From NCBI RefSeq assembly GCF_003627995.1, contig NZ_CP032707.1, positions 2,938,430 through 3,002,429 on the forward strand: a stretch of 64,000 nt of DNA, given 5' to 3'. The notes below the pieces were generated by a model. It saw nothing but the letters and a program-made list of their open reading frames with translations, was not told the origin of the DNA and did not search any database. Positions 63,806 to 64,000 of the stretch are shown one piece after another. The stretch's first letter is position 1. Every line of letters begins with the position of its first letter. This DNA is from Brevundimonas naejangsanensis. GTDB lineage: Bacteria; Pseudomonadota; Alphaproteobacteria; Caulobacterales; Caulobacteraceae. The position numbers were made by a program, and so were the translations under genes.

Positions 63806-64000
63806 GATCGGATTTCGTCTGAAAACGGCTGGCGAACAGCGTGAATTAGGAGGGGCGAAAGGCCCATCATCGCCCCCGAAAGTCAAGGCTGACGGCTGAA
63901 TCCTCGAACAGCGCAATCCACAGCGGCGGAACGGTTGTCCCCGTGATCCCGCCCTTTCAACAGAGACGCCCACGCTACGGCCCGGCTAGGGTCCGACCTA
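63806..64000. other. Region upstream of aspS, no gene recognised
   Basis: 195 bases to the window edge. It holds the aspS leader (with GGGGGCGATGATGGGC and a GGGGCG/CGCCCC inverted pair), a TTGACT candidate -35 box, and AAGGGCGGGATCACGGGGAC. I see no reading frame or RNA gene. Confidence 0.5.

Overview
The window looks like chromosomal DNA of a Caulobacterales alphaproteobacterium, most probably Brevundimonas. The evidence is high G+C, the division-site ATPase MipZ, an RNase E ending in GWWRR, an NDUFA12-type complex I accessory gene, HemB of the alphaproteobacterial type, two-domain cold-shock protein and many palindromic intergenic elements of the kind common in this group. There is no prophage, insertion sequence, CRISPR array or rRNA operon. 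The content is mostly core housekeeping genes with a few accessory ones.

Layout. 0-3.8 kb: divergent polysaccharide-export genes (GumC/Wzz-like, cut by the left edge, and an OPX lipoprotein), tRNA-Pro, DUF192 and cold-shock genes, then two tRNA-Glu genes in a tandem duplication. 3.9-9.2 kb: recJ, a lipoprotein, PHA synthase phaC with a small membrane protein, and msrB. 9.2-13.7 kb: rplM-rpsI-argC, a J-domain membrane protein, mipZ and a SPOR lipoprotein. 13.8-19 kb: aromatic amino-acid genes (class II DAHP synthase, an ACT-less prephenate dehydratase, chorismate mutase behind a Phe/Tyr-rich leader peptide), then two valine-catabolism-type genes. 19.3-24.9 kb: hemB, a flavin reductase, motB, the N-degron enzyme bpt, and lemA-htpX. 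24.9-36.6 kb: parC, dipZ, recO, a CoA transferase, a serine hydrolase and lepB-rnc-era. 36.7-42.7 kb: acpS-pdxJ, pyrE, a LOG protein, rel/spoT interrupted by a frameshift, rpoZ and folK. 42.7-51.7 kb: NYN nuclease and family-5 UDG, an amidase, rne, an M48-TPR protease, a DsbA-like protein and thiG/thiS. 52.1-53.1 kb: a small lower-G+C islet with two unknown genes. 53.2-57.4 kb: aroQ-accB-accC-aat and DUF2155-NDUFA12. 57.5-61.7 kb: a large protein that keeps only the C-terminal part of a B12-dependent ribonucleotide reductase, followed by two secreted pentapeptide-repeat proteins. 62-63.8 kb: aspS.

How genes work together. Translational coupling through 1-4 nt overlaps is frequent (aroG-pheA, acyl-CoA dehydrogenase-hydrolase, lepB-rnc-era, pdxJ-acpS, NYN-UDG, NDUFA12-DUF2155). 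Aromatic synthesis has three genes here, and the leader peptide suggests that chorismate mutase is controlled by Phe/Tyr-tRNA charging while its prephenate dehydratase lacks the usual allosteric domain. The most interesting observations are that Phe/Tyr leader, the catalytically gutted NrdJ-like protein beside twin CxxC pentapeptide proteins, the rel/spoT frameshift in a G run, and at least five families of large palindromic intergenic elements.
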